A stretch of 36,098 bases of DNA from Bacteroidaceae bacterium. GTDB lineage: Bacteria > Bacteroidota > Bacteroidia > Bacteroidales > Bacteroidaceae. The DNA is taken from the NCBI GenBank assembly GCA_017958545.1, contig JAGDCM010000116.1, forward strand, positions 1 through 36,098. Reading direction: 5' to 3'. How positions within the stretch are numbered: position 1 is the stretch's first letter; each line of letters begins with the position of its first letter. The notes beneath the pieces are model-generated. The model did no database searches and had not been told where the DNA came from. It saw only the letters and a program-made list of their open reading frames with translations. This document shows positions 7,802 to 18,133 of this stretch, in pieces. A program made the position numbers and the translations under genes.

Positions 7802-9679
7802 ATGGCAGAAAGTTTAACACCACAGAAACAAGCAGAAGAGACCGAAGTGGTCGTTCGCTTCTCCGGAGACTCCGGAGACGGAATGCAGTTGGCTGGTAAC
7901 ATCCTATCCACAGTGTCGGCCACTGTAGGTAACAGTATTTCAACATTCCCCGACTTCCCTGCTGACATACGCGCCCCGCAAGGCTCGCTGACAGGTGTGA
8001 GCGGATTTCAGGTACATATCGGCAGCACCGAGGTGTTCACACCCGGCGACCTGTGCGACGTACTGGTGGCAATGAATGCTGCAGCACTCAAGACGCAACT
8101 CAAATACGCCAAGAAGAACGCAGCCATCATCATCGACACCGATGCCTTCGGACCCAAGGATTTGGAGAAGGCACAGTTCAAGACGGAAGACTATCTCGGC
8201 GAGATGGGTATCGACCCCGACCGCGTGATAGCATGCTCCATCACACAGATGGTAAAGGACTGCCTCTCCAGCGAGCCCGCTTTCATCGTGGACGGCAAGG
8301 TGGACATCAAAGGCATCATGAAGTGCCGCAACATGTTCGCTCTGGGTCTGGTATGCTGGCTCTTCGACCGCGACCTCGACATCGTGGCCAACTTCCTGCG
8401 CGAGAAATTCGCCAAGAAGCCCGCTATCGCAGAGGCAAATATCAAAGTGGTGCAGGCCGGTTACGACTTCGGACACAACACACACTCCTCTGTGGCCAAC
8501 GTACGTCACATCGAGACGAAGAACAAGGTGCCCGGACGCTATATGGACATCACCGGCAACAAGGCCACAGCATACGGTTTCATCGCAGCTGCGGAGAAAG
8601 CCGGACTGAAGCTCTATCTGGGCTCCTATCCCATCACTCCCGCCACCGATGTGCTTCACGAACTCTCAAAGCACAAGTCACTCGGCGTGACAACCGTACA
8701 GTGTGAGGACGAAATCGCAGGTTGCGCCTCATCGCTGGGTGCCAGCTTCGCCGGTGCACTCGCAGTAACATCAACCTCCGGTCCCGGTATCTGCCTCAAG
8801 AGCGAGGCAATGAATCTGGCCGTCATCATGGAACTTCCCCTTGTGGTACTCGACGTACAGCGCGGTGGTCCTGCCACAGGTCTTCCTACGAAGTCTGAAC
8901 AGACAGACCTCCTGCAGGCTCTCTTTGGACGCAACGGCGAAAGTCCCATGCCCGTGATGGCAGCAAAGAGTCCCACCGACTGCTTCAACGCTGCATACGA
9001 GGCATCGAAGATTGCCCTCGAGCATATGACTCCCGTAGTACTTCTCACGGATGCCTATGTGGCAAACGGCAGCGGAGCGTTCCGTCTGCCCAATCTGGCC
9101 GACTATCCCGCCATCAATCCTCCATACGTTCCCGAAGAGATGAATGGCACATGGACACCTTATATGAGAGCAGAGAACGGCACCCGCTACTGGGCTGTTC
9201 CCGGGCGCGAAGGATTCGCCCATATTCTCGGTGGATTGGAGAAAGATGACAAGACCGGCGCTATCTCTACAGCACCCGAGAATCACGACCTGATGACACG
9301 CAAGCGTGCCCAGAAGATAGCCAACATTCCCGTGCCCGACCTTGAAGTGGAAGGATGCAAGGATGATGCCGAACTGCTCATCGTAGGCTTCGGAGGCACA
9401 TACGGTCACCTGCGCGCTGCCACAGAGGAGATGATGCGCAGCGGTAAGAAAGTGGCTCTGGCACACTTCCGCTACATCAACCCTCTGCCTGCCAACACAG
9501 CTGAGGTGATGAAGAAATATCCCAAGGTGGTGGTAGCAGAACAGAACATGGGTCAGCTCGCAGCATGGCTGCGTATGAAGGTAGATAACTTCGTACCCAT
9601 GCAGTTCAACCAGGTAAAGGGTCAGCCTTTCGTGGTAGAGGAGTTAGTCAACGCATTCACAGAAATCTATAACAAGTAA
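7802..9679 (+). CDS. korA: 2-oxoacid:ferredoxin oxidoreductase, alpha subunit with fused gamma domain (2-oxoglutarate type likely)
   Basis: At 625 residues this is a typical length for KorA with the gamma domain at the N-terminus (VVVRFSGDSGDGMQLAG at ~17-31). The pyrimidine-binding alpha domain starts near 265 with YPITPATDVLHELS. With KorB it oxidatively decarboxylates a 2-oxoacid to acyl-CoA, reducing ferredoxin, and in anaerobes it can run in the carboxylating direction. The ATG at 7802 (MAESLTPQK) is chosen because the frame upstream passes through tRNA-Arg. korB starts 6 bp after the stop. The exact 2-oxoacid (2-oxoglutarate or another) is inferred from family resemblance. No separate ferredoxin-like subunit gene is adjacent. 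Confidence 0.9.
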   Translation: MAESLTPQKQAEETEVVVRFSGDSGDGMQLAGNILSTVSATVGNSISTFPDFPADIRAPQGSLTGVSGFQVHIGSTEVFTPGDLCDVLVAMNAAALKTQLKYAKKNAAIIIDTDAFGPKDLEKAQFKTEDYLGEMGIDPDRVIACSITQMVKDCLSSEPAFIVDGKVDIKGIMKCRNMFALGLVCWLFDRDLDIVANFLREKFAKKPAIAEANIKVVQAGYDFGHNTHSSVANVRHIETKNKVPGRYMDITGNKATAYGFIAAAEKAGLKLYLGSYPITPATDVLHELSKHKSLGVTTVQCEDEIAGCASSLGASFAGALAVTSTSGPGICLKSEAMNLAVIMELPLVVLDVQRGGPATGLPTKSEQTDLLQALFGRNGESPMPVMAAKSPTDCFNAAYEASKIALEHMTPVVLLTDAYVANGSGAFRLPNLADYPAINPPYVPEEMNGTWTPYMRAENGTRYWAVPGREGFAHILGGLEKDDKTGAISTAPENHDLMTRKRAQKIANIPVPDLEVEGCKDDAELLIVGFGGTYGHLRAATEEMMRSGKKVALAHFRYINPLPANTAEVMKKYPKVVVAEQNMGQLAAWLRMKVDNFVPMQFNQVKGQPFVVEELVNAFTEIYNK

Positions 9680-9685
9680 GCAACT

Positions 9686-10693
9686 ATGTCACAATATACA
9701 TCTGCAGATTACAAGAAAGGCCAGCCACGCTGGTGCCCCGGATGTGGCGACCACTTCTTCCTGAGTAGCCTCCACAAGGCAATGGCAGAAATCGGTATCG
9801 CACCGCACGATATCGCAGTGATATCCGGTATCGGATGTTCCAGCCGTCTGCCCCACTACATGGCAACATACGGCATGAACACCATACACGGACGCGCTGC
9901 CGCTATCGCCACCGGATGCAAGGTGGCAAACTCCAAACTCACCGTATGGCAGGTGAGCGGCGACGGTGACGGTCTGGCTATCGGAGGCAATCACTTCATC
10001 CATGCCAACCGCCGCAACATCGACATCAACATGATACTCTTGAACAACCGTATCTACGGTCTGACCAAGGGTCAATATTCGCCCACTTCACCGAGAGGTT
10101 TCGTGTCTAAGTCATCACCTTACGGCACTGTGGAAGACCCCTTCCGTCCCGCCGAACTCTGTTTCGGAGCACGCGGACATTTCTTCGCACGTGCAGTGGC
10201 AACAGATGCACCCGGCACTGTGGACATCCTGAAGGCTGCACAGGCTCACAAGGGTGCTGCCGTTTGTGAGATTCTGCAGAACTGCGTCATCTTCAACAAC
10301 GGTACACACGAGAGCGTATATACCAAAGAAGGTCGCGCCAAGAATGCTATCTACGTTAAACACGGAGAACCCCTTATCTTCGGTGAAAACCAGGAATTCG
10401 GTATCATGCAGGAAGGTTTCGGTCTGAAAGTTGTGAAGATTGGCGAGAACGGCATCACACGCGACGACATTCTCGTACACGATGCACACTGCCAGGATAA
10501 CACCTTACAGCTCAAGCTCGCTCTCATGGGCGACGGAGACGGATTCCCCATTGCACTCGGCGTGATACGCGATGTGGAGGCTCCCACCTACAACGATGCC
10601 GTAGAGGCTCAGATAGAAGAAGTGAAGGCAAAGAAGCCCTATCACACTTTCGCTGAACTGCTTGAGACAAACGATATCTGGGAAGTAAAATAA
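9686..10693 (+). CDS. korB: 2-oxoacid:ferredoxin oxidoreductase, beta (TPP-binding) subunit
   Basis: This 335-residue protein carries the thiamine diphosphate-binding half of the enzyme. WCPGCGDHF at ~16-24 supplies conserved cysteines. GIGCSSR is at ~50, and the TPP-Mg motif [13 protein letters not shown] (from ~91) is followed ~25 residues later by [19 protein letters not shown]. It pairs with KorA directly upstream (6-bp gap), and tyrS follows after 19 bp, so the three may share a transcript. Length and motifs match KorB rather than the larger pyruvate enzymes. Confidence 0.92.
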   Translation: MSQYTSADYKKGQPRWCPGCGDHFFLSSLHKAMAEIGIAPHDIAVISGIGCSSRLPHYMATYGMNTIHGRAAAIATGCKVANSKLTVWQVSGDGDGLAIGGNHFIHANRRNIDINMILLNNRIYGLTKGQYSPTSPRGFVSKSSPYGTVEDPFRPAELCFGARGHFFARAVATDAPGTVDILKAAQAHKGAAVCEILQNCVIFNNGTHESVYTKEGRAKNAIYVKHGEPLIFGENQEFGIMQEGFGLKVVKIGENGITRDDILVHDAHCQDNTLQLKLALMGDGDGFPIALGVIRDVEAPTYNDAVEAQIEEVKAKKPYHTFAELLETNDIWEVK

Positions 10694-10712
10694 ACAACAC
10701 GATAGTCATTCG

Positions 10713-12020
10713 ATGATTAAAAACTTTGTAGAAGAACTGAAGTGGCGTGGAATGCTGGCACAGATGATGCCAGGCACGGAAGAACTGCTCCAGAAAGAAA
10801 TGGTGACAGCCTATCTGGGCACTGACCCAACAGCGGATTCACTGCACATTGGACATTTGTGCGGCATCATGATGCTGCGCCACCTCCAACGCTGCGGTCA
10901 CAAACCCATCATTCTCGTGGGAGGTGCTACCGGTATGATTGGCGACCCTTCCGGCAAGAGCCAGGAACGAAACCTGCTGAACGATGAAACTCTGCGCCAT
11001 AATCAGGAGTGCATCAAGGCTCAGGTGGCCAGGTTCCTCGACTTTGAAAGCAAGGAAGCCAATGCCGCCGTCATGGTGAACAACTACGACTGGATGAAGG
11101 ATTTCACTTTCCTCGACTTTGCCCGTCAAGTAGGTAAACATATAACAGTGAACTATATGATGGCCAAGGAAAGCGTACAGCAGCGCCTGAACGGCACTGC
11201 CCGCGACGGCCTCAGCTTTACGGAGTTTACCTACCAGCTGCTTCAGGGTTATGACTTCCTCTACCTCTATCAGCACTATGGCGTGAAACTCCAATTGGGC
11301 GGCAACGACCAATGGGGTAATATGACCACCGGCACGGAACTCATCCGCCGCACTCTGGGCAATGATGTGGAAACCTTCGCCCTGACCTGTCCGCTTATCA
11401 CAAAGGCAGACGGCAAGAAATTCGGTAAGACAGAGCAGGGAAATATCTGGCTCGACCGCGAACGTACTACTCCCTACGCATTCTACCAGTTCTGGCTGAA
11501 TGTGACAGACGAGGATGCTGCACGCTATATCAAGATTTTCACATCTCTCGACAAGCCTACTATCGATGCTCTCATCGAGGAGCACCAGCAGGATCCCGGA
11601 CGCCGCGTACTGCAGAAGAGACTTGCTGAAGAGGTAACTCTCATGGTGCACGGCAAAGAAGATCTCGAGATGGCACAGGAGGCCTCTAATATACTTTTTG
11701 GCAAGGCCACAAAGGAAAGCCTCATCAAGCTCGACGAGAAGACCCTTCTGGATATATTTGACGGTGTGGACAAGTTTGAAGTGAGCCGCAGTCTGTTGGA
11801 GGGTGAAGGCATTAAGGCCGTTGATCTCCTGGCCGGCGAGACACAATGCTTCTCCTCAAAGGGTGAGATGCGCAAATTGTGCCAAGGCGGCGGCGTTTCC
11901 CTTAATAAGGAAAAACTCCAAGCCTTCGATCAGATGATTACAACCGGCGATTTGCTGGACGATAAATATCTGCTTGCACAGCAAGGTAAAAAGAAGTACT
12001 TTTTACTCATCGTTAAGTAA
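10713..12020 (+). CDS. tyrS: Tyrosine--tRNA ligase
   Basis: This 435-residue class I aminoacyl-tRNA synthetase activates tyrosine and loads it on tRNA-Tyr. The HIGH-type motif appears as SLHIGHL (~44-50) and the KMSKS-equivalent as KFGKTEQG near 236, the form seen in the TyrS group that includes E. coli. The tyrosine pocket segment [12 protein letters not shown] and the GGNDQWGN motif are present. The C-terminus (~365-435) is an S4 RNA-binding domain ([10 protein letters not shown]). The protein is full length. It probably reads through from korB, as no separate promoter is visible in the 19-bp gap. Confidence 0.96.
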   Translation: MIKNFVEELKWRGMLAQMMPGTEELLQKEMVTAYLGTDPTADSLHIGHLCGIMMLRHLQRCGHKPIILVGGATGMIGDPSGKSQERNLLNDETLRHNQECIKAQVARFLDFESKEANAAVMVNNYDWMKDFTFLDFARQVGKHITVNYMMAKESVQQRLNGTARDGLSFTEFTYQLLQGYDFLYLYQHYGVKLQLGGNDQWGNMTTGTELIRRTLGNDVETFALTCPLITKADGKKFGKTEQGNIWLDRERTTPYAFYQFWLNVTDEDAARYIKIFTSLDKPTIDALIEEHQQDPGRRVLQKRLAEEVTLMVHGKEDLEMAQEASNILFGKATKESLIKLDEKTLLDIFDGVDKFEVSRSLLEGEGIKAVDLLAGETQCFSSKGEMRKLCQGGGVSLNKEKLQAFDQMITTGDLLDDKYLLAQQGKKKYFLLIVK

Positions 12021-12055
12021 AAAAGTTACTATTAGGAAATAAAAACAGACGTTTT

Positions 12056-12087
12056 CTTGCAAACAGGCAAGAAATGTTGTATCTTTG
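12056..12087 (+). promoter_or_regulatory. -33/-7 promoter for tRNA-Gln
   Basis: CTTG at 12056-12059 (-33) and TATCTTTG at 12080-12087 (-7) are separated by 20 bp, the usual Bacteroidetes spacing. It lies 45 bp before tRNA-Gln and follows tyrS. No other promoter is seen before the SDR gene, so it may drive that too. Confidence 0.7.
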
Positions 12088-12092
12088 CACTC

Positions 12093-12123
12093 GCAAATGT
12101 ATGCCGCAACGGCAATGATTTGC
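12093..12123 (+). other. Hairpin in the tRNA-Gln 5' leader
   Basis: GCAAAT (12093-12098) pairs with ATTTGC (12118-12123), and inside it TGCCG (12102-12106) pairs with CGGCA (12110-12114) around a CAA loop. The two stems are separated by a 3x3 internal loop. It begins about where transcription should start and ends 8 nt before the mature tRNA. It may be a precursor leader structure; its function is unproven. Confidence 0.5.
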
Positions 12124-12131
12124 ATTTGGAT

Positions 12132-12202
12132 TGGGCTATGGTGTAATGGTAGCACAAGACATTTTGGTCGTCTTAGTTCTGGTTCGAAACCGGATAGCCC
12201 AA
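12132..12202 (+). tRNA. tRNA-Gln (anticodon UUG)
   Basis: This 71-nt cloverleaf has acceptor stem TGGGCTA / TAGCCCA, anticodon loop TTTTGGT (anticodon TTG) and a T-arm containing GGTTCGAAACC. The discriminator base is A and CCA is not encoded. The innermost anticodon-stem pair is an A-C mismatch; the other four pair normally. It has its own -33/-7 promoter and lies 48 bp before the SDR gene. Confidence 0.94.
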
Positions 12203-12250
12203 CTCTCTTTATAACAACAGGAAAGTCTGTAACCTTAAACTTCTTTAATA

Positions 12251-13051
12251 ATGAACATGTTTTCTCTCGAAGGTAAGAACGCTTGGATTACCGGTGCTTC
12301 TTACGGTATTGGTTTTAACATCGCCAAGGCATTTGTGGCAGCAGGTGTTAAGAACATCGTTTTCAACGACATCAACGAAGCCGCTCTGCAGCGCGGTTTG
12401 GACAACTATAAGGAAGCCGGTATCACCAACGTAAAGGGTTACGTTTGTGATGTTACCGACGAGAAGGGCGTAAAAGCTCTTGTTGAGAAGATTCACGAGG
12501 AAGTGGGTCAGATCGACATTCTGGTGAACAACGCCGGTATTATCAAGCGTATCCCCATGCATGAGATGAAGCGCGAAGAGTTCCAGCAGGTCATCGATAT
12601 CGACCTCGTTGCTCCCTATATCGTGAGCGCTGCTGTAATTCCCGAGATGATGGAGCGTCGCGAGGGTAAAATCATCAACATCTGCTCTATGATGTCTGAG
12701 CTGGGACGTGAGACGGTAAGTGCATACGCTGCTGCCAAGGGCGGCCTGAAGATGCTGACACGCAACATCTGCTCGGAATACGGCGAATACAACATACAGT
12801 GCAACGGCATTGGCCCCGGTTATATTGCAACTCCTCAGACAGCTCCTCTGCGTGAGCGTCAGCCGGATGGCAGCCGCCATCCTTTCGACAGCTTCATCTG
12901 CGCCAAGACACCTGCCGGTCGTTGGCTTGATCCCAGCGAACTGGGCGGTCCCGCTGTATTCCTGGCTTCTCATGCTTCTGATGCAGTGAACGGTCATGTG
13001 CTCTATGTTGACGGTGGTATCCTCGCCTATATCGGCAAGCAGCCCAGCTAA
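12251..13051 (+). CDS. SDR-family oxidoreductase, gluconate 5-dehydrogenase / KduD-like
   Basis: This 266-residue classical short-chain dehydrogenase has the cofactor motif TGASYGIG at 14-21, NNAGII near 96 and the catalytic Y159xxxK163 (AYAAAKGG), with a Ser about 14 residues earlier in the IINICSMMS segment. The closest known relatives by pattern are gluconate 5-dehydrogenase and 2-deoxy-D-gluconate 3-dehydrogenase (KduD), which interconvert keto-sugar acids in hexuronate or gluconate breakdown using NAD(P)H. No KduI or gluconate kinase gene is adjacent, so the exact substrate is open. It follows tRNA-Gln by 48 bp without another visible promoter. Confidence 0.82.
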   Translation: MNMFSLEGKNAWITGASYGIGFNIAKAFVAAGVKNIVFNDINEAALQRGLDNYKEAGITNVKGYVCDVTDEKGVKALVEKIHEEVGQIDILVNNAGIIKRIPMHEMKREEFQQVIDIDLVAPYIVSAAVIPEMMERREGKIINICSMMSELGRETVSAYAAAKGGLKMLTRNICSEYGEYNIQCNGIGPGYIATPQTAPLRERQPDGSRHPFDSFICAKTPAGRWLDPSELGGPAVFLASHASDAVNGHVLYVDGGILAYIGKQPS

Positions 13052-13091
13052 AAAATAATTAGTCATACATTCATAACTCGTCACATAAGTA

Positions 13092-14396
13092 TTGAAGAAA
13101 CTCTTCATTGAGACCTACGGATGCCAGATGAATGTCGCCGACAGTGAAGTGGTGGCAAGTATCATGGGGCAAGCCGGGTATGAGACAACAGATATTCAGG
13201 AGGAAGCGGACGCTATCCTCCTGAACACTTGTTCTGTGCGTGACAACGCCGAGCAGAAAATCTATGCCCGTCTGGAATTCCTGCAGAGCGTAAAACGCAA
13301 GAAAAAACTCATTGTTGGAGTTCTCGGATGTATGGCCGAACGGGTAAAAGACGAACTTCTGGAACATCACGGTGCAGACCTTGTATGCGGTCCAGACAGC
13401 TATCTTTCCCTGCCTGATTTGTTCGCACAGGCAGAACTCGGCTACAAAGCCATTAATGTAGAACTCTCGCTCTCGGAAACATACAAGGATATCGTCCCTC
13501 AACGACTTCACGGAGCACGTATAGGAGGATTTGTCAGTATCATGAGAGGATGTAATAACTTTTGCCATTACTGCATCGTCCCGTACACAAGAGGTCGCGA
13601 ACGAAGCAGAGACGTAGAAAGCATCCTTCGCGAATGCCGCGATCTGGAACAAAGAGGCTATAAAGAAGTGACTCTTTTGGGGCAGAATGTGAATTCCTAT
13701 CATTTCGGAGATATCGACTTTCCCAAGCTACTGAGAGAAGTTGCTCACGCAGTACCCTCGATGAGAGTGCGCTTCACCACGAGTCACCCCAAGGATATGA
13801 GTGACGACACTCTGCACGTCATTTCAGAAGAGCCGAACGTATGCAAACACATTCATTTGCCCGTGCAGAGCGGTTCGAACGACGTATTGAAGCGCATGAA
13901 TCGCAAATACACGAGAGAATGGTATCTTGAACGTGTAGAAGCTATCAGGCGTATCATTCCCGACTGCGGCCTTTCAACAGATATCTTCTCCGGGTACTCT
14001 GGAGAGACAGAAGAGGATCATCAGCAGTCACTTTCCCTGATGAGAACGTGCGCCTATGATTCCGCCTTCATGTTCAAATACAGCGAGCGTCCCGGAACAT
14101 ATGCATCAAAACATTTCCCCGACGACATACCGGAAGATGTGAAGACCCGACGTCTCAACGAACTGATAGCACTACAGAATGAACTTTCTGCAGCAGCAAA
14201 CGCACGTTGCATAGGAAAGACTTTTGAGGTATTAATCGAAGGAACCAGCAAACGAAGCCGCGAACAACTGTTCGGACGTACGGAACAAAACAAAGTCGTT
14301 GTGGTCGACAGGGGTTCTCTGCATATCGGAGACAAGGTGATGGTGCGTATCACCGAAAGTTCATCAGCAACATTAAAGGGCGTTCAAGAACAATAG
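13092..14396 (+). CDS. miaB: tRNA-2-methylthio-N6-dimethylallyladenosine synthase
   Basis: This 434-residue radical-SAM methylthiotransferase adds the 2-methylthio group to i6A37 of tRNAs reading U-starting codons. The N-terminal domain binds one Fe-S cluster through C11 (YGCQMN), C47 (NTCSVR) and C80 (LGCMAERV). The radical-SAM cluster cysteines are C154, C158 and C161 (RGCNNFCHYC). A C-terminal TRAM domain follows (~370-430). The start must be the TTG at 13092: an in-frame stop lies two codons upstream, and the next ATG would remove YGC. ftsX begins 4 bp after the stop. Confidence 0.95.
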   Translation: MKKLFIETYGCQMNVADSEVVASIMGQAGYETTDIQEEADAILLNTCSVRDNAEQKIYARLEFLQSVKRKKKLIVGVLGCMAERVKDELLEHHGADLVCGPDSYLSLPDLFAQAELGYKAINVELSLSETYKDIVPQRLHGARIGGFVSIMRGCNNFCHYCIVPYTRGRERSRDVESILRECRDLEQRGYKEVTLLGQNVNSYHFGDIDFPKLLREVAHAVPSMRVRFTTSHPKDMSDDTLHVISEEPNVCKHIHLPVQSGSNDVLKRMNRKYTREWYLERVEAIRRIIPDCGLSTDIFSGYSGETEEDHQQSLSLMRTCAYDSAFMFKYSERPGTYASKHFPDDIPEDVKTRRLNELIALQNELSAAANARCIGKTFEVLIEGTSKRSREQLFGRTEQNKVVVVDRGSLHIGDKVMVRITESSSATLKGVQEQ

Positions 14397-14400
14397 AGAG

Positions 14401-15279
14401 ATGCGAAAGATAATGAAAAAAAGAAAACAGGATTTATTTCGTTGGCAGGCTCTGACGAGTACAATAAGTACCACAATGGTACTCGTCTTGTTGGGCATTC
14501 TGGTACTTTTTGTCCTGACCGCAAAACAACTGCGTGATGACGTGAGAGAAGACCTCGCTGTCACCGTTGTGCTTAAAGACGGCATCGACAACCAAAAAGC
14601 TTTGGCTATCAAGGAACGATGGGAACATCTCCCGTATATCAAACGGCTGGACTACATCAGTAGGGAGCAATCGCTCAAAGAGCAGGTAGAGACTATGGGA
14701 CTCGATCCCACAGAATTCCTCGGTGCCAATCCGTTCTCCATTTCCATGGAACTGCATCTCGTCGCAGACTATGCATGCAGCGACTCCCTGGAATGGATTA
14801 CCAAGGAACTGAGACTGGAAAGGAACGTTTCAGAGATAATGTACCAGAAGGATATGGTGGAAACACTCAACAGCAATCTGCAGCATATCACCGTCGTACT
14901 GCTCGTTGTCACCGCATTGCTTTGCATCATCTCACTGAGCCTGATTAACAACACTGTACGTCTGAGCGTCTACTCACGCAGATTCATCATCCACAACATG
15001 AAACTTGTAGGAGCACGCTGGAGCTTCATCCGCAGGCCATTCCTCCTGAGAAGTCTTTGGATAGGACTGCTTGCGTCCGCTCTCGCCGTACTCATACTCG
15101 CTGCCGGAGTAAACTGGTTGCGCACTTACGAGATTGACCTTGAGAACTTCCTTACCTGGGAGAATCTCGGAATCGCTGTCGTTGTGGTCGTAAGTTTCGG
15201 ACTTGCAATAACGCTTATCTGCACTTATGTAAGCGTGACACACTACCTAAGAATGCGTGAATCCAATCTTTATAAATAA
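14401..15279 (+). CDS. ftsX: Cell division protein FtsX (permease-like)
   Basis: This 292-residue protein has the FtsX layout: a short cytoplasmic N-terminus, one helix (~22-40), an extracytoplasmic domain (~45-160) and three helices (~163-182, 218-238, 257-279). FtsX pairs with the ATPase FtsE to control peptidoglycan hydrolases at the septum. ftsE is not adjacent, as is usual in Bacteroidetes. The ATG at 14401 is used; an in-frame ATG at 14413 is possible. The run ftsX-DUF3098-uppP is a conserved Bacteroidales order and supports the call. Confidence 0.88.
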   Translation: MRKIMKKRKQDLFRWQALTSTISTTMVLVLLGILVLFVLTAKQLRDDVREDLAVTVVLKDGIDNQKALAIKERWEHLPYIKRLDYISREQSLKEQVETMGLDPTEFLGANPFSISMELHLVADYACSDSLEWITKELRLERNVSEIMYQKDMVETLNSNLQHITVVLLVVTALLCIISLSLINNTVRLSVYSRRFIIHNMKLVGARWSFIRRPFLLRSLWIGLLASALAVLILAAGVNWLRTYEIDLENFLTWENLGIAVVVVVSFGLAITLICTYVSVTHYLRMRESNLYK

Positions 15280-15313
15280 TCCCTTATTGTCACATCATAA
15301 CATTAAGACGAAA

Positions 15314-15535
15314 ATGACATTCAATAAGATTAACTACATCATACTCGCCGTTTCCATGGCGGTTATTGTCACCGGGTTCATTCTCATGGCCGGTAGCGGG
15401 AGCACAGAGACATCGTTCAACGAGGACATCTTCTCTCCCGTCCGCATCAAAGTGGCACCGGTGGTTTGTTTCATCGGATTCATGTGTATCATCATCGGTA
15501 TAATGTATAAACCTAAAGCCAAACGTCAGTCATGA
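15314..15535 (+). CDS. Small two-helix membrane protein, DUF3098 family
   Basis: This 73-residue protein starts at the ATG at 15314 ([11 protein letters not shown]); a longer frame opens at 15257 inside ftsX, but that extension is polar and unlikely. Two membrane helices (~8-27 and ~44-64) flank a short loop, with a basic tail (KPKAKRQS). Size, the GFILM(A)GSGS-type turn after helix 1 and its place between ftsX and uppP match the DUF3098 family. The function is unknown; neighbours suggest an envelope or division role. Its stop overlaps the uppP start by 4 bp (ATGA). Confidence 0.78.
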   Translation: MTFNKINYIILAVSMAVIVTGFILMAGSGSTETSFNEDIFSPVRIKVAPVVCFIGFMCIIIGIMYKPKAKRQS

Positions 15536-16344
15536 GCGAACTGCAAGCATTTATCATGGGCCTCATACAGGGGCTTACGGAATATCTGCCCGTTTCCTCA
15601 AGCGGACACCTGACTATATGCGGCACATTCTTCGGTTTGAACGGCGAGGACAATCTGGCATTTACCATCGCTGTACATGTTGCCACTGTGCTTTCCACAT
15701 TGGTCATACTGCGAAAAAAAATATGGGTCATCCTGAAAGGTATCTTTGACACAACCACTCCGCTATGGAGCCCAGAACGCCGCTATGCAGCCTGCATACT
15801 TATCAGTATGATTCCCGTCGGTATTATCGGACTCTGCTTCAAAGATTATGTGGAAGACATATTCGGCAGCGGTTTAGCCATCGTCGGCTGCTGTCTTATC
15901 ATCACAGCGGCTCTTCTTACGATGAGCCACTACGCACGTCCTCGCCAGAAGGAACAGATAGGACTTAAAGAAGCTTTCATCATCGGTCTTGCACAGGCTG
16001 CAGCAGTGATGCCGGGACTCTCGCGCAGCGGCAGTACCATTGCTACAGGTCAAATGGTGGGATGCAAGAAAGAGGACGTTGCCGAATTCTCGTTCCTTAT
16101 GGTGATACCGCCTATTCTGGGAGAAGCACTCTTGGATGTCCTCAAAATGGTGAAAGGTGGCACGGAAGCTGCAATGGGAAGCATCTCACTTGCTGCACTA
16201 TCTGTTGGGTTCGTTGCTGCATTTATCAGCGGATGCATCGCATGTAAATGGATGATTGCTCTCGTCAAGAAGGGTCGTCTCATCTGGTTCGCCATATATT
16301 GTGCCGTCATTGGCTGCTGTCTGTTAATCTATTCTCTGTTTTGA
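15532..16344 (+). CDS. uppP: Undecaprenyl-diphosphatase (BacA type)
   Basis: This 270-residue integral membrane protein recycles undecaprenyl diphosphate to the monophosphate carrier used for peptidoglycan and other envelope glycans. Both family motifs are present: [13 protein letters not shown] at ~14-26, with E17 and H26, and [13 protein letters not shown] near 160-173, carrying the catalytic Arg region. The rest is hydrophobic helices. Start ATG 15532 overlaps the previous stop (ATGA), and its stop overlaps the truB start (TTGA), pointing to translational coupling. Confidence 0.96.
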   Translation: MSELQAFIMGLIQGLTEYLPVSSSGHLTICGTFFGLNGEDNLAFTIAVHVATVLSTLVILRKKIWVILKGIFDTTTPLWSPERRYAACILISMIPVGIIGLCFKDYVEDIFGSGLAIVGCCLIITAALLTMSHYARPRQKEQIGLKEAFIIGLAQAAAVMPGLSRSGSTIATGQMVGCKKEDVAEFSFLMVIPPILGEALLDVLKMVKGGTEAAMGSISLAALSVGFVAAFISGCIACKWMIALVKKGRLIWFAIYCAVIGCCLLIYSLF

Positions 16345-17024
16345 TTGACTACAAGGAGGGTGTCGTCCTCGCTTTCGACAAACCGCTGGGTTGGACATCT
16401 TTCCAACTTGTAAGCAAAGTGCGAAATACGCTTTGCCTGCATCTGCATGAGAAAAAACTCAAAGTGGGACATGCCGGTACATTGGATCCTCTGGCAACAG
16501 GTGTCCTTCTCATATGCACAGGCAAGGCCACTAAAACAATCGACGAACTCCAGGCAAAAACGAAAGAATACGTTGCCACCTTGCAACTTGGCGCGACAAC
16601 AGCCAGTTTCGACCTCGAGAAACCCATTGATGCCACATTCCCTACAAATCACATCACTCAAGCCCTTATTGAAGATGCGCTGAAACAGTTTGTCGGGCAC
16701 ATAGAGCAAATTCCTCCTGTCTTTTCCGCAGTCAAGGTTGACGGCAAGCGTGCCTATGACCTTGCCAGAAAGGGACGCGACGTGGAGCTAAAACCGAAAA
16801 GTCTGATTATCGATGAAATCGAGATTCTGGACTTCTCTGCAGAAACCATGCAACTGACCCTGCGCATTGTATGCAGCAAAGGCACATATATCAGGGCGCT
16901 GGCCCGCGACATCGGCGAAGCCTTGCAGTCCGGTGCTCACCTTATAGCCCTTCGACGCACACGAGTTGGACAATGGCACGTTGACGACTGCCTCACATTA
17001 GAAAAATTTGAAGAAACAATATGA
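16341..17024 (+). CDS. truB: tRNA pseudouridine(55) synthase
   Basis: This 227-residue protein makes pseudouridine 55 in the T-loop of tRNAs. The catalytic Asp49 sits in [14 protein letters not shown]; the KPLGWTSFQ motif near residue 14 and the C-terminal [13 protein letters not shown]-like segment ([16 protein letters not shown]) are also present. The start is set at the TTG 16341, which overlaps the uppP stop in TTGA and yields [15 protein letters not shown], a normal N-terminus. The frame is open further upstream from 16248, but that would be the shadow of uppP. The stop overlaps the queA start (ATGA). Confidence 0.94.
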   Translation: MIDYKEGVVLAFDKPLGWTSFQLVSKVRNTLCLHLHEKKLKVGHAGTLDPLATGVLLICTGKATKTIDELQAKTKEYVATLQLGATTASFDLEKPIDATFPTNHITQALIEDALKQFVGHIEQIPPVFSAVKVDGKRAYDLARKGRDVELKPKSLIIDEIEILDFSAETMQLTLRIVCSKGTYIRALARDIGEALQSGAHLIALRRTRVGQWHVDDCLTLEKFEETI

Positions 17025-18133
17025 AACTATCTCAATTCAAGTACAAGTTACCGGAAGAACGTCTCGCACAGTATCCAACCCCCTTCTCTCCAGGAGAGGA
17101 GCGCCCGTACTTCCATCGTGATGAGTGTCGCTTAATGGTGATTCATGCCAAAAGCGGAATCATTGAGCATCGTGAGTCTTTCCGCGATGTCATAAATTTC
17201 TTTGACGAGAAAGACTGTTTCGTTTTCAATGACACTCAGGTCTTTCCTGCACGCCTCTATGGTAACAAAGAAAAGACCGGAGCCAAAATTGAGGTATTTC
17301 TCTTACGTGAACTGAACCCAAATCAAAACCTTTGGGATGTACTGGTGGATCCTGCGCGCAAGATTCGTATCGGAAACAAGCTGTACTTTGGCGAAGACCA
17401 GTCTATTGTGGCAGAAGTTATCGATAACACCACCAGCAGAGGACGCACACTGCGTTTTCTCTATGACGGTCCGCACGACGAGTTCAAACGTATACTTTAC
17501 GCTATGGGCGAAGCACCGCTTCCCCGTGAAATAATAAAGCGCCCGTCCGAACCGGAAGACCTTGAAGACTTCCAGTGTGTTTTCGCAAAACACGAAGGAG
17601 CTGTCACTGTTCCCACGGCAGGACTTCATTTCTCGCCACAGATGCTCAAGATAATGGAAATCAAAGGCATTGAAACTGCTTTCGTAACGCTGCACTGCGG
17701 ACTTGGATGCTTCCGCGAAATTGACGTAGAGGATCTCACAAAACACAAGATGGACAGCGAAGAGATGCACGTTGATGAAACCGCTTGCGACATCATCAAC
17801 CGCACCAAGGAAGAAGGTCATCGTGTCATTGCTGTCGGAACCACCGTACAGCGTGTTCTGGAAACAGCAGTCAGTGCCGACGGCAAGCTGAAACCGTTCG
17901 ACGGATGGACTAACAAGTTCATCTTCCCTCCCTACGAATTCCAGACAGCCGACGCAATGATTGCCAATTTCTATCTTCCCTATTCCTCCCTTCTGATGCT
18001 GTCATGCGCATTCGGCGGATATGACCTGGTCATGAAGGCATATAAAGAAGCTCTTAAATACAACGAGGCAGATCCTAAACGCCGCTATCGCTTCGGCACA
18101 TTCGGAGATGCCATGCTCATACTCAAGGATTGA
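17021..18133 (+). CDS. queA: S-adenosylmethionine:tRNA ribosyltransferase-isomerase
   Basis: This 370-residue enzyme of queuosine synthesis transfers and isomerises the ribosyl part of SAM onto preQ1 in tRNA. Family hallmarks visible are [16 protein letters not shown] near the start, the [14 protein letters not shown] segment near 67-80, EVFLLREL near 92, [17 protein letters not shown] near 190-205 and the TTVQRVLE segment near 270. It is full length, slightly longer than the usual ~350. It overlaps truB (ATGA) and folK (TTGA) by 4 bp each. Confidence 0.95.
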   Translation: MKLSQFKYKLPEERLAQYPTPFSPGEERPYFHRDECRLMVIHAKSGIIEHRESFRDVINFFDEKDCFVFNDTQVFPARLYGNKEKTGAKIEVFLLRELNPNQNLWDVLVDPARKIRIGNKLYFGEDQSIVAEVIDNTTSRGRTLRFLYDGPHDEFKRILYAMGEAPLPREIIKRPSEPEDLEDFQCVFAKHEGAVTVPTAGLHFSPQMLKIMEIKGIETAFVTLHCGLGCFREIDVEDLTKHKMDSEEMHVDETACDIINRTKEEGHRVIAVGTTVQRVLETAVSADGKLKPFDGWTNKFIFPPYEFQTADAMIANFYLPYSSLLMLSCAFGGYDLVMKAYKEALKYNEADPKRRYRFGTFGDAMLILKD

